In this document: piece after piece, positions 34,741-43,610 of the stretch
Numbering within the stretch: position 1 is the first letter of the stretch
Layout: the number at the start of each line of letters is the position of its first letter
Assembly: GCA_023395555.1 (NCBI GenBank)
Contig: JAEWYQ010000004.1
Span: forward strand, 1-64,000
Direction of reading: 5' to 3'
Origin: Bacillota bacterium
Lineage (GTDB): Bacteria > Bacillota > Clostridia > Lachnospirales > Lachnospiraceae
DNA: 64,000 bases
Made by a program: the position numbers and the translations under genes
The notes under the pieces: generated by a model
Seen by the model: the letters and a program-made list of their open reading frames with translations, nothing else
Told to the model about the DNA's origin: nothing
The model's database searches: none

Positions 34741-36495
34741 ATGAATATTACAATGATTATTGACACTCTATGGGTACTGCTTGCAGCTGTGCTGGTATTT
34801 TTTATGAATCTCGGCTTTGCGGCAGTCGAGTCCGGCATGGCCAGATCGAAAAACACTGTAAACATCCTGTCCAAGAACTTTATCGTGTTCGCCGTCTCTT
34901 CGCTGGGCTTTATGCTTCTGGGCTGGGGGCTGATGTTTGGCGGGGATAACCCCTTTATCGGCACACAGAACCTGTTCATCCTGGGCAATTCAAATCTTGA
35001 TTTCTACCAGAATACCTTGACGCCCAATGTGCCCTTCTGGGGAAAATTATTCTTCCAGCTGGTATTTTGCGGCACCGCTGCCACTATCGTATCCGGTGCG
35101 GTTGCAGAGCGCGTCAAATACCTATCCTTTATCCTGTTTTCCTTTGCGCTGACCCTCGTCATCTATCCCATCGTCGGTCATTGGATCTGGGGCGGAGGCT
35201 GGCTGGCAGACCTGGGCTTTCTGGATTTTGCCGGTGATACCGTCGTCCATTCCGTCGGCGGCTGGGCAGCCCTCTCCGGTGCTCTTTTGCTCGGACCCCG
35301 TTACGGAAAATATGACAAGAATGGGGAGCCCAAGGCTATTCCGGGCCACAACATGTCTCTCGCAGTAATCGGTCTTTTTGTACTTTGGCTTGGCTGGTTC
35401 GGCTTTAACCCCGGCTCCACCATGAGCTTTCAAAATCCCGCAGATGTGGTACATATTCTCGTGACCACCAATACCGCTGCCATTGCCGCTGTTCTGACCG
35501 CTACTGCCACATCATGGATCTTCATCGGCAAGCCGGATCTCGGCATGACCATCAACGGCTGTCTGGCCGGTCTTGTAGGTATCACCGGCAGCTGTGCCTT
35601 TGTCAGCGTAGGAAGCTCCATGATTATCGGTGCCATTGCCGGCGTGATTGTAGTATTTGCCGTTATTATCTTTGACCGGGCCAAGGTGGACGATCCGGTT
35701 GGAGCCACCTCCGTTCATCTCGTCTGCGGCATTTTCGGAACCATCTGTGTCGGCCTGTTCGCCCAGGAGGGTGTGACCAGCCTCTCCACCGTCAACGGTC
35801 TGTTCTTCGGCGGCGGCTTCCGGCTCCTTGGCGTGGAGCTTCTCGGCATTGCCGCCGTCGGCGCATTTGTATTTGCATCCTCCTCTCTGGTTTGGTTCCT
35901 GCTTAAAAAGACGGCCGGTATCCGCGTCACCCTTGAGGAAGAAATCCAGGGACTTGATATCGGCGAGCATGGGAATGCCGCCTATCCTGACTTTTCCATT
36001 ATTGCTCCTGTGATGGAAATGGATATCGGAAGCGAAGCTACGGTGACCGCCCCGGTTAAAATGCCGGAGCATTTATTCGGCCCTGTTGCACCGGAGGTTG
36101 CCATCCCCGTAGTGAACCGCGCACAGCCGGGCGCAAAAATGACCAAGGTCACCATCCTCACGAATCAGGATAAGTTCACGAAGCTGCAGGCCGCTCTCGA
36201 CAAGCTTGGCATCACCGGCCTGACGGTCACCAATGTCCTTGGTTATGGCATGCAGAAGGGACATACGGAATACTACCGCGGTACGCCGATCAAAACAAGG
36301 CTTCTGCCGAAGGTACAGGTTGACATCGTTGTATGCAAGATCCCCACGAAAACACTGATTGACACAATAAAACAGGCACTGTACACAGGAAAAGTAGGAG
36401 ACGGTAAGATTTTCTTATACGACGTGGAAAATGTCATCAAAATCCGTACAGGAGAAGAGGGGTTCGATGCTCTGCAGGATGAAGAGGGTGAATAG
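34741..36495 (+). CDS. amt: Ammonium transporter fused to a PII (GlnK-type) domain
   Basis: 584 aa. Residues about 1-410 are an Amt/MEP channel with 11 helices (AAVESGMARSKNT, GFNPGSTMS, VHLVCGIFGTI). Residues about 470-584 are a complete PII domain: the fold start MTKVTILTNQDKF, a T-loop GYGMQKGHTEYYRGT and the nucleotide loop TGKVGDGKIFLYDVE. In most bacteria GlnK is a separate protein that plugs Amt; here channel and plug are one chain. The ATG at 34741 has GGGAGG 9 nt upstream. Control appears to be by two leader terminators. Confidence 0.93.
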   Translation: MNITMIIDTLWVLLAAVLVFFMNLGFAAVESGMARSKNTVNILSKNFIVFAVSSLGFMLLGWGLMFGGDNPFIGTQNLFILGNSNLDFYQNTLTPNVPFWGKLFFQLVFCGTAATIVSGAVAERVKYLSFILFSFALTLVIYPIVGHWIWGGGWLADLGFLDFAGDTVVHSVGGWAALSGALLLGPRYGKYDKNGEPKAIPGHNMSLAVIGLFVLWLGWFGFNPGSTMSFQNPADVVHILVTTNTAAIAAVLTATATSWIFIGKPDLGMTINGCLAGLVGITGSCAFVSVGSSMIIGAIAGVIVVFAVIIFDRAKVDDPVGATSVHLVCGIFGTICVGLFAQEGVTSLSTVNGLFFGGGFRLLGVELLGIAAVGAFVFASSSLVWFLLKKTAGIRVTLEEEIQGLDIGEHGNAAYPDFSIIAPVMEMDIGSEATVTAPVKMPEHLFGPVAPEVAIPVVNRAQPGAKMTKVTILTNQDKFTKLQAALDKLGITGLTVTNVLGYGMQKGHTEYYRGTPIKTRLLPKVQVDIVVCKIPTKTLIDTIKQALYTGKVGDGKIFLYDVENVIKIRTGEEGFDALQDEEGE

Positions 36496-36519
36496 GCAAT
36501 CTCTTTCCTGAATCGGAGA

Positions 36520-36562
36520 AAGCCCGGGATAAGCACATTGCTCCTCTTCCGGGCTTCCTCTT
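36520..36562 (+). terminator. Terminator after amt
   Basis: AAGCCCGG (36520-36527) / CCGGGCTT (36549-36556), then a CT-rich T run. Confidence 0.7.
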
Positions 36563-36602
36563 TATTCCTTATATTCCTGTCTTGAAGGCAGACAGGAGTA
36601 AA

Positions 36603-37304
36603 TCATTTTTCATTTTTGGCACTTTCCAGACAGGATAAAACATAGGCATCCAGCATTACATTGCAGGTATAAGCGTCTCCCGACGCAACACCGGATAGCC
36701 CCATCCTCATAAGCACTGTCTCTTTCTCTATTGGCCAGTCTTTCCTGCTTTTCTGATAAAACGCCGCAAGCCGGCCATACTCCTCCTCCGGCAAAGTATC
36801 AAGCCTCCATTTATCGCTGTAATATATTTTATTAAAGTAGTCCGGAGCGCCTTTTTGCAGATCCGATTCGAGCTGGCTGGTTTTCTCAACTAAGCTCCCG
36901 TAAATTGCGGAAAGCTTCTTAATGGTGGCTTCCTTCGTTGTTTTATCAATTTTCATCTCAATAATACTGAGCCCCTTGGGCGCTGCTTCCTGTATTTCAA
37001 CAGCTGCCACGCCGCTCCCTATATGCAGGATTATTTCCGAGCAAGCGCCTATTTTGCCGGAAACCGTATTATAGGTTAAAATATCTTCATACCCCTTATT
37101 GTCTTCCATCAAGGCCGGTTCTCCCATCACGGTTATAATCTGCTCTTTGCTCATTCCCCATCTCAGCTTTCCGCCTCCAACCGGAATTTGATAACAGCTA
37201 TACGTACTCTCCTTCTGCTTATGCAGCACCAGCAATACCCCAATTAGTATCAGACATACGCACAATAGCGAAACAGCCCCAATTTGTACTGTTTTTCTCC
37301 TCAT
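36603..37304 (-). CDS. Membrane-anchored protein of unknown function
   Basis: 233 aa. One N-terminal helix (about 5-28) followed by an outside domain. The segment LRWGMSKEQIITVMGEP resembles the start of SmpA/OmlA-type folds, which are common in small secreted Firmicute proteins; I do not assign a function. AAGGAGG lies a few nt before the ATG. It is convergent with amt and divergent from a phosphatase gene; no operon partner. Confidence 0.75.
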   Translation of the reverse strand: MRRKTVQIGAVSLLCVCLILIGVLLVLHKQKESTYSCYQIPVGGGKLRWGMSKEQIITVMGEPALMEDNKGYEDILTYNTVSGKIGACSEIILHIGSGVAAVEIQEAAPKGLSIIEMKIDKTTKEATIKKLSAIYGSLVEKTSQLESDLQKGAPDYFNKIYYSDKWRLDTLPEEEYGRLAAFYQKSRKDWPIEKETVLMRMGLSGVASGDAYTCNVMLDAYVLSCLESAKNEK

Positions 37305-37636
37305 GATGCATTCCTCCTTATTTAAAAGATGGTGAACAGGTTAGAGAGCAGCCCTTTTACTTGAAAATCAAGCAACCATTTATTTCATTGAGCTTCTAAC
37401 TTATAATAATACTATTATTTTATTTTTCGTCAATCTATTCCTCCTGCCCCAGGTAAATACATTTACAATACTTCCTCTGACAATCGTTTGATGTAAAACG
37501 CCGCAGTCCCGCTGATAGAAATACCTACCGATGTTTATCATTTTGCTCTTGAAGCATTGTCCTTATTATGTTAATCTTTCTTACATACTACTGAATAAAA
37601 ATGCTGACAGATTCATTGATACAGCAGGAGAAAAAC
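37305..37636. other. Intergenic region without recognised elements
   Basis: About 330 bp, AT-rich, between divergent genes. I see no convincing promoter pair, RNA or repeat. Confidence 0.5.
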
Positions 37637-38758
37637 ATGCAGGCTAAGATTGAAAAAATAAACATACCTTCTAACAGACGAATGATTGTTATCAGCGATA
37701 TTCACGGCCATTACGATCATCTGAAAAATATCCTAAAAAAGGTAAATTTCATACAAAACGATATTCTATTTATTGTAGGGGATATTCTTGAAAAAGGGCC
37801 TTTCAGCCTCAAAACACTTCGTTATGTGATGCAGCTATGTAACAGCCATACCGTTTATCCCCTCATGGGAAATGTAGATGCCGCCAGACTTTTAATGCTG
37901 GATCATAATACCGCCGACGACAGCGAGTCACTTTTTCAATATACGGAATGGATGAAAAAGCATTACGGCGGCTGCTTCTTTTTGGATATGTGCCATGAGC
38001 TGGACATAGATATTCATAGCCCTGCGGATGTTCCCAACGTAATGGAACAGGTCAAAGAAAGCTTCCGGGAAGAGCTTGATTTTCTGCGCAGTCTTCCAAC
38101 TGTGATCGAAACCCAGAACTACATCTTCGTTCACGGCGGTCTGCCGTCCAATGGTCCTGATCTCTTTCATGAAACCGATGCATTTCCTTATCTGAAAAAC
38201 GATGCCTTCATGGAAAAGGGTCTGGAATTTAATAAATATGTTGTTGTCGGCCATTGGCCGGTACCCCTGTATAACGATAAGATTGCATCCTTCACCCCCA
38301 TTATCAATAAAAAGCAGAAAATTATAAGCATCGATGGCGGGTGCGGAATCAGACAGGACGGACAGCTCAACGCCCTCATTATTTCCGATATTGACTCCGG
38401 GGATATTACCTTTGCAGCTTATGATGATTTTCCCGTGGCTTACGCCCGGACGCCGCAGAAAAAGTCGGAAGACTCCATCAATATCCGCTATATTGACAAC
38501 AAAATCGAGATTCTCGAAAAAGGCGAAGAATTTTCATTTGCCCGGCATAAATCCACCGGCTGCCGCCTTTGGATTCACAATGATTCTATCTACAGCTTCG
38601 ATGAAAACGCGGGATGCTATAATTATACTGATTACAGACTGCCCGTAGACATTGGAGATGAATTATCTATAATGAAGAAGACATCAAGAGGCTATTTTGT
38701 AAAAAAAGATGGGATCAGCGGTTGGTATCACGGAAGCATTGATTATAAAAGCCAATGA
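37637..38758 (+). CDS. Calcineurin-like metallophosphoesterase (PPP type)
   Basis: 373 aa from the ATG at 37637 (CAGGAGA 6 nt upstream). The metal-site motifs of Ser/Thr protein phosphatases and ApaH-like enzymes are present in order: SDIHGHYDH, VGDILEKGP, PLMGNVDA, FVHGGLP and VVGHWPV. The last 100 residues form a beta-rich SH3-like tail (FVKKDGISGWYHGS). Substrate unknown: protein phosphate or a dinucleotide are both possible. A 68-codon ORF overlaps its stop by 4 nt. Confidence 0.85.
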   Translation: MQAKIEKINIPSNRRMIVISDIHGHYDHLKNILKKVNFIQNDILFIVGDILEKGPFSLKTLRYVMQLCNSHTVYPLMGNVDAARLLMLDHNTADDSESLFQYTEWMKKHYGGCFFLDMCHELDIDIHSPADVPNVMEQVKESFREELDFLRSLPTVIETQNYIFVHGGLPSNGPDLFHETDAFPYLKNDAFMEKGLEFNKYVVVGHWPVPLYNDKIASFTPIINKKQKIISIDGGCGIRQDGQLNALIISDIDSGDITFAAYDDFPVAYARTPQKKSEDSINIRYIDNKIEILEKGEEFSFARHKSTGCRLWIHNDSIYSFDENAGCYNYTDYRLPVDIGDELSIMKKTSRGYFVKKDGISGWYHGSIDYKSQ

Positions 38759-38961
38759 CAAGGATTAGCCGCACAGGAGTTGGAATTGGTAAGATCAAAA
38801 ATAATATAGGAGGAGTGCGCTGGCATTATCTTGACGAGGAAACGAAGAAATCTCTAAAGGAATTCTACAATGAGCACAAAATCAGCGATGGCGTCCTATT
38901 CTCTCACGGAACTGGATATGATCTTGATTTTACTGCGGGAAGCCAGGATGGAAGGAAATAA
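38755..38961 (+). CDS. Small hypothetical ORF
   Basis: 68 aa (MTRISRTGVGIGK...). It overlaps the phosphatase stop by ATGA, which suggests coupling, but there is no good ribosome site. Family not recognised. It could also be the remains of a longer gene. Confidence 0.4.
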   Translation: MTRISRTGVGIGKIKNNIGGVRWHYLDEETKKSLKEFYNEHKISDGVLFSHGTGYDLDFTAGSQDGRK

Positions 38962-39036
38962 AATATAGGAATAAAGGGGGGTATCCATGCCGGTATTTTT
39001 ATGACAATTTGTGCAGTAAAGGGCATGGACACAATT

Positions 39037-39477
39037 ATGACAATACGGAAAATGAACATTTCAGACTATGATGCAGTATATGAACTATGGCGTAATACTC
39101 CGGGAATGGGGCTGAATGATATTGATGACAGCCGCGAGGGCATTGAACGCTACCTGAAGCACAACCCCTCCACTTGCTTTGTTGCCGAGCTTGAGGGAAA
39201 AACGGTGGGAGTAATCATATCCGGCCACGACGGGCGGCGCGGTTATATCTACCATACCTGTGTTGATCCCCGGTTGTGGGGCAAGCAAATCGGAACGCAG
39301 CTTGTGAATGCCGCCCTGGATGCTCTCCTGGCAGAAGGAATCACTAAGGCCGCCCTCGTTGTATTTGAACGGAACGAGCGCGGCAATGGTTTCTGGGAGC
39401 GGATAGGCTTTACCTCCCGCACCGACCTTGTTTACCGGAACAAAGCCCTTGTGCAGCTGGAGCGCATCGACACATAG
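39037..39477 (+). CDS. GNAT acetyltransferase
   Basis: 146 aa from the ATG at 39037, where family members usually begin (MTIRKMNISDYDAVYELW). ATGs at 39001 and 39025 are also in frame and none has a good ribosome site, so the start is uncertain. GNAT features: acetyl-CoA loop VDPRLWGKQIGTQL (the usual R/Q-x-x-G-x-G/A is altered to L-W-G-K-Q-I-G) and FWERIGFTSRTDLVY. Substrate unknown. Confidence 0.82.
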   Translation: MTIRKMNISDYDAVYELWRNTPGMGLNDIDDSREGIERYLKHNPSTCFVAELEGKTVGVIISGHDGRRGYIYHTCVDPRLWGKQIGTQLVNAALDALLAEGITKAALVVFERNERGNGFWERIGFTSRTDLVYRNKALVQLERIDT

Positions 39478-39507
39478 AACAAAACATCCTAGAAAGGTAA
39501 TATTAGT

Positions 39508-40011
39508 ATGAATATCGAGATAAAACAGGTTGCCGCCGACGAGAAGGAAATATTAAGAAACCTCCTGGAGAAATACGATTATGAATTTTCACAATGGAAC
39601 AACCGCGATGTTAATAAACTAGGTTTATACGGATACGATTACCTTGATAATTACTGGACGGAGGAAAAACGATGGGCCTATTTTATTTTGGTTGATGGTT
39701 ATCTGGCGGGTTTTGCAATGGTGAATGATTATCCCGAGGCTTCTGAGGCCACTGATTACTCCCTGGCCGAATTCTTCATAATGTATAAGTATCGCCGGAA
39801 GGGTATCGGAAGAATAGCCGCTTGCAGGATTTTTGATTTATTCCATGGGAAATGGCAGTTGAAAAGGCATCCGCATAATATTTCCTCGGTTCATTTTTGG
39901 AATAATATCGTCTCGGATTATACAAAGGGAAATTATCGCGTAGTGGAAGCCTGTCCGAACACGGAATATGAAGACGGAACATTGGGGGATGTATTCTTTT
40001 TTGAAAACTGA
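39508..40011 (+). CDS. GNAT-like acetyltransferase
   Basis: 167 aa. It has the GNAT core with acetyl-CoA loop YKYRRKGIGRIAACRI near residues 92-107 and VHFWNNIV in the last part. AGAAAGG lies upstream of the ATG and the gene follows another acetyltransferase by 30 nt, probably on the same transcript. Substrate unknown. Confidence 0.85.
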   Translation: MNIEIKQVAADEKEILRNLLEKYDYEFSQWNNRDVNKLGLYGYDYLDNYWTEEKRWAYFILVDGYLAGFAMVNDYPEASEATDYSLAEFFIMYKYRRKGIGRIAACRIFDLFHGKWQLKRHPHNISSVHFWNNIVSDYTKGNYRVVEACPNTEYEDGTLGDVFFFEN

Positions 40012-40031
40012 TTTTGATTCAGGGTGAGCAA

Positions 40032-40148
40032 ATGGCCTTTGTGCGTTCGGTAAGCTTCTTGCTTTTTTGGCTGGCAGCAGATTATACAGGGGCCATTAAC
40101 AGTGCAAGCAGCGGAACAATATCCAATATTCAAGAGGCAGGTATGTAG
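40032..40148 (+). CDS. Possible 38-codon ORF or gene remnant
   Basis: An ATG with AGGGTGA just upstream opens 38 codons (MAFVRSVSFLLFWLAADYTG...). It is hydrophobic at first and unlike any protein I recognise. It may be a leftover of a deleted gene; many neighbours are also broken. Confidence 0.25.
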   Translation: MAFVRSVSFLLFWLAADYTGAINSASSGTISNIQEAGM

Positions 40149-40157
40149 ACCGCGGAA

Positions 40158-40806
40158 TTATAACCCTTCCAAAAACTCCAACGCTTCATGCACCGTAGTA
40201 AATGTCATGTCTCCCATGAACAATATTCGATTTCGTTCATCTGTATCTTCCAGAGTTGGGAGCTCTGATTTGTTTTGCTGAAGGCTCCATTTTCCATTCT
40301 CAATTGCTTCTTTATACTGTTTTGCAATCTTCCAGATACTATTTCTGTCACCCTTTTCATAGGTCGAAATAATCTTTGTTACTTCTTCCAGTATCAGCTC
40401 CTTTTCACTGGTCAACTCAATGCGGGGAGCTGTCTTTTTATAATGCAGAAGTAAAAAATATTCAATACAGGCTTTTGTCATCAATAGCCTGATTCTAATA
40501 TACCGGTTCAGTTTACGAAGACGTTTTATCACAGAATAATATTCATTCCACTTCTCCTTCAGTTCAACCTCCGTATCAGAACAGCCATATCTCATCAATC
40601 TCAGAAGAAATACTCTTATACTTCTGGTTATTGATAAATGCTTTATCCGCCGTATGAAACACGCCTTTTTGCGGGTGAACCGTAATGGCAGCTTTATCTT
40701 GAAAATGGCTCTTCATATATTTTATATATTCCCGTTCGCTCTCTCCCTCCCAGAAAACAAAGATAGCAGGAAGTCTGCTTTTCGCCTTTCTCTGAATTCT
40801 TGCCAT
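40158..40806 (-). pseudogene. RloB/AbiLii-like defence protein, frameshifted
   Basis: Two halves of one RloB-family protein. The first (40806-40576) reads KSRLPAIFVFWEGESEREYI ... SEIDEIWLF and stops; the second (about 40596-40158) continues DTEVELKEKWNEYYSVIKRL. The join needs about two extra bases near 40590, where FFDTE would be restored. The ribosome site of the gene overlaps the end of the ATPase gene upstream. The family pairs with an AAA ATPase in RloAB/AbiL abortive-infection systems. As read, the effector is cut at residue 76. Confidence 0.75.
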
Positions 40807-40809
40807 AAA

Positions 40810-42117
40810 CTATCCCTCCTCAATATGCGGAATTGCTCCATACTTTCCAATGATGTATGACTTGTATATATTTTCATCCTTTCTCGGGGAAAAATCAGAT
40901 AGGGAATACAATTCAGATGCACCCGTATTCCTATCCTTATCAGCAAAATAAATCTGATCCCGTCTCAGCAGTTCACGGCTCATGATCTCAGTACTGTGGG
41001 TAGTAAAAATCAGCTGCGCTGCATTTTTATTATTTTCGGGATTCTGGAACTTGTTTATGATATATTCTACCAGAAGAGGATGGAGTTCCTTTTCGATTTC
41101 ATCAATAACCACAACCCCCCCATTTCGTGTTGCCTGCTCGATTGCCGGAGCGATTGCCATCAGCTTTCTTGTACCATCAGATTCATCACTTAATCCTAAT
41201 GTAAAAAACCCTTGATTTCCCTTCTGATCCACTCCACTGTGATAAGATATCGTTTTTATCTCATTTACCAACAGCTTCCCTTCCGCTACATTGGGGCCGC
41301 TTTCTAATGCTGCCTTCATCTGCACCAACGCTCTGCTAATTGACTGTTTTACATCATCACTGATCTCTTTGGAAATATCCTCAAGATTCCGTATCTCCAT
41401 ATTGTTGATTTCAAATTTCATATCGGTAATTCCTACATCGGCGATCTTAGCCGTCGACACAATGGATTGCAGCATCTTAGAGTCTTCCTGGTATTCAAGG
41501 ATATTACTGCCGATATCAATAAAATCTCTGGAGAAGTATATTTCGTTCCGGAACCACCCCATTGCTTCTATACAAGGCTGATAATTCATCACACAGGCGA
41601 CTGAAAAGAAAAGTTGGTTTACTCCTACTGCTTCCTTAAGCAGTTCTTTCTTCGCTTTTTCCTTATCCTCAGGAAATGTGAAGCTCTGGCTCTCTCTGGA
41701 GAAAATCATCGCCTTCTTCCCCTTGGGAGAGGCATATAAATATTCCTTTACAATATATTTCCTTACGGCCGAGAAGCCATATTCGTACTTAATTCCCTTA
41801 TAGACATAAATAAACTCAAACTCTGTAGGCTGTTCCCTGGAGTAATCGTCAAGTTCAAACGGCCTTACGGGTATCTCCGCCTTTTCATGCTGTGTCCTCT
41901 GCGCATTCCGAATAAATTGCACCGCTAACCAAAGGGCACGAACCAGGTTGGTTTTTCCCCCGCCATTCTTTCCATATATCGCAGCTGCCGGCAGGTACCT
42001 ATTCTTTTTGAACGGGATTAAGCTCTCGTTATACTCCTTCAGCCCCGCCGCCTCTAAATCCAAAACGGCTTCATCCCGGAATGATCGATAATTTTTCACT
42101 CTAAAATTGATCAGCAT
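40810..42117 (-). CDS. AAA ATPase of the RloA/AbiLi type
   Basis: 435 aa from the ATG at 42117 (AGGAGGG 6 nt upstream). SMC/RecF-like ATPase: INFRVKNYRSFRDE, Walker A GKNGGGKT, ABC-like signature SDGTRKLM, Walker B VVVIDEIEKELHP and switch FTTHSTEIM. This set is typical of COG1106 proteins that act with RloB-type partners in phage defence. The gene is intact although its partner is frameshifted. Confidence 0.85.
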   Translation of the reverse strand: MLINFRVKNYRSFRDEAVLDLEAAGLKEYNESLIPFKKNRYLPAAAIYGKNGGGKTNLVRALWLAVQFIRNAQRTQHEKAEIPVRPFELDDYSREQPTEFEFIYVYKGIKYEYGFSAVRKYIVKEYLYASPKGKKAMIFSRESQSFTFPEDKEKAKKELLKEAVGVNQLFFSVACVMNYQPCIEAMGWFRNEIYFSRDFIDIGSNILEYQEDSKMLQSIVSTAKIADVGITDMKFEINNMEIRNLEDISKEISDDVKQSISRALVQMKAALESGPNVAEGKLLVNEIKTISYHSGVDQKGNQGFFTLGLSDESDGTRKLMAIAPAIEQATRNGGVVVIDEIEKELHPLLVEYIINKFQNPENNKNAAQLIFTTHSTEIMSRELLRRDQIYFADKDRNTGASELYSLSDFSPRKDENIYKSYIIGKYGAIPHIEEG

Positions 42118-42224
42118 ACCATGCCCTCCTTTTATCAACATAAGTCTATCTATCTATTATAACCATAATCACGGATAAATACAATTGATATTACCGAAAT
42201 TTTCTCATATTTATCATTTATTAA

Positions 42225-42371
42225 TTGTGTATTCCTGATAAAATAATTAAACAAGCAGGATTAAAGCCTGGATCCGATATCATATGGTTGTATGATGAGG
42301 GTATGGGACAGATTATATTAATGAAAAAACCCGAGAACTTTGCAAAGTCCCTAAGAGGCTTAGGAAAATAA
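42225..42371 (+). pseudogene. Remnant of an AbrB/MazE-type antitoxin
   Basis: 48 codons after an in-frame stop read IPDKIIKQAGLKPGSDIIWL ... MKKPENFAKSLRGLGK, the pattern of AbrB-fold antitoxins (I-P-x-x-I ... LKPGD). The first 10-15 residues of the domain and a ribosome site are missing and no toxin gene follows. I judge it a fragment next to the RloAB-like genes. Confidence 0.5.
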
Positions 42372-42407
42372 CGAAGAATATGCAGATAAACTGGAAGGTG
42401 TTTTTGG

Positions 42408-42448
42408 AACCCTTCAAACTGGTTCATAATTGACCAGTTTGAAGGGTT
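42408..42448. terminator. Strong bidirectional hairpin
   Basis: 16-bp perfect stem AACCCTTCAAACTGGT / its complement (42433-42448) with a 9-nt loop, just downstream of the minus-strand AraC-GyrI gene. Confidence 0.75.
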
Positions 42449-42465
42449 TGTTATGACTGTGTTCC

Positions 42466-43386
42466 CTATTTCATGCTCTTAACCGGTCTCATCTCGATAT
42501 AACCGCGCCAGCCCATGGGAGCAAGCTGCATTCTCGGCGCTAACTCATTGGCATATTGATAGCCATAAACTTCCGGATTGAACTTCTCAATATGCCTCAT
42601 GCAAAGCCCCACCGCATCCTGATAATATTCGTCATCATAGGACTCACCTTGAAACACCAGCAGCATACACGGTTCCAGCTCGATCACGTCAAACCCGTCC
42701 GGTATCTCTCCTGCATAATCATAAGGAACCTCAACCCCGTGGGCATATATTCCTGTTCCGGCAGGCCGCATATTCTCCGGCAGCCATACGCCAACGGGCT
42801 CATAAAGAGCCTCCCTGATGCCGCAGAGAATATCCCAGGGAGCCGGCGACTCAGGCGTTCCGCAGCCAACCTCTTCGCAATAAGCGAAATATTCATCTGC
42901 CTGTTTGCTGCGCCGCAGAATGAGCTTGCGCCTCGGACGTTCGATAATTTGAGTAAAGATAACCGCTGTTTGTTCTTTCATAACTGATCCCTCCGTTTTT
43001 AATTTCTGGCGGTTGAGATAACGATAAGGGATCTGCCAGCCTTTAGGGACAGTATAGCTCGCATACCTCTTAGGCGTAATGCCGAAGGCATTGGTAAAAG
43101 CCCGGGTGAAGCCCTCGTGACTGTCGAAGACAAAGTCCAGCGCAATATCAAGCACTTTTGTGTTACCGCTTCGCAAAGCGTGTGCGGATTGAATTAACCG
43201 CTGGCGCCGGATGTATTCAAAAGGGGACAGACCCGTCTCCTCTTTAAACAGCCTTGCCGCATGATACTGCGAATATCCCGCCGCCTTCGCCACATCCCTT
43301 GCGGTAATAGAAGCTTGCAGGTGTGAAGATATATATGCCTGCATCATTTTCACAGGCGGGGAGATATCCTTCTTTTCCTCACTCAT
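42466..43386 (-). CDS. AraC-family regulator with GyrI-like ligand-binding domain
   Basis: 306 aa. Residues 10-110 are an AraC double helix-turn-helix (AGYSQYHAARLFKEETGLSP, FDSHEGFTRAFTNAFGITP), here at the N-terminus; residues about 145-306 are a GyrI/SOUL-like effector domain (MLLVFQGESYDDEYYQ). This order is typical of the Rob/TipA-like group that binds drugs or lipophilic ligands. GGAGG lies 9 nt before the start. No adjacent target is obvious. Confidence 0.88.
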   Translation of the reverse strand: MSEEKKDISPPVKMMQAYISSHLQASITARDVAKAAGYSQYHAARLFKEETGLSPFEYIRRQRLIQSAHALRSGNTKVLDIALDFVFDSHEGFTRAFTNAFGITPKRYASYTVPKGWQIPYRYLNRQKLKTEGSVMKEQTAVIFTQIIERPRRKLILRRSKQADEYFAYCEEVGCGTPESPAPWDILCGIREALYEPVGVWLPENMRPAGTGIYAHGVEVPYDYAGEIPDGFDVIELEPCMLLVFQGESYDDEYYQDAVGLCMRHIEKFNPEVYGYQYANELAPRMQLAPMGWRGYIEMRPVKSMK

Positions 43387-43460
43387 CGTTTCTCACCTCC
43401 TGCAATCCATTATCCAGGAAATCAGTTCAATTTTCTTGACTTAAAATGCTGCGTTATCAA

Positions 43461-43583
43461 TCATCCTCGTCCTCTTCTCCCAATTCGGAAGCAGGGCAAT
43501 GCAATAAGCAAATTCCAGGAACTGATACAGGCGGAGCAGCCGGTGCAGCATCCGCTGCTTACAAAATCATCAATATTATTCAT
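43461..43583 (-). CDS. 40-aa Cys-rich small protein
   Basis: ATG with GGGGGA about 9 nt upstream, then MNNIDDFVSSGCCTGCSACI and 20 more codons to a stop. CCTGCSAC looks like the first part of a ferredoxin or F420-hydrogenase beta-type cluster site, but the chain ends before a second motif. It follows a membrane-protein gene by 27 nt on the same strand. It may be a genuine small metal-binding peptide, a peptide precursor, or a truncated ferredoxin domain. Confidence 0.45.
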   Translation of the reverse strand: MNNIDDFVSSGCCTGCSACISSWNLLIALPCFRIGRRGRG

Positions 43584-43610
43584 GATATCAATCCCCCATG
43601 CAGATAGTTA

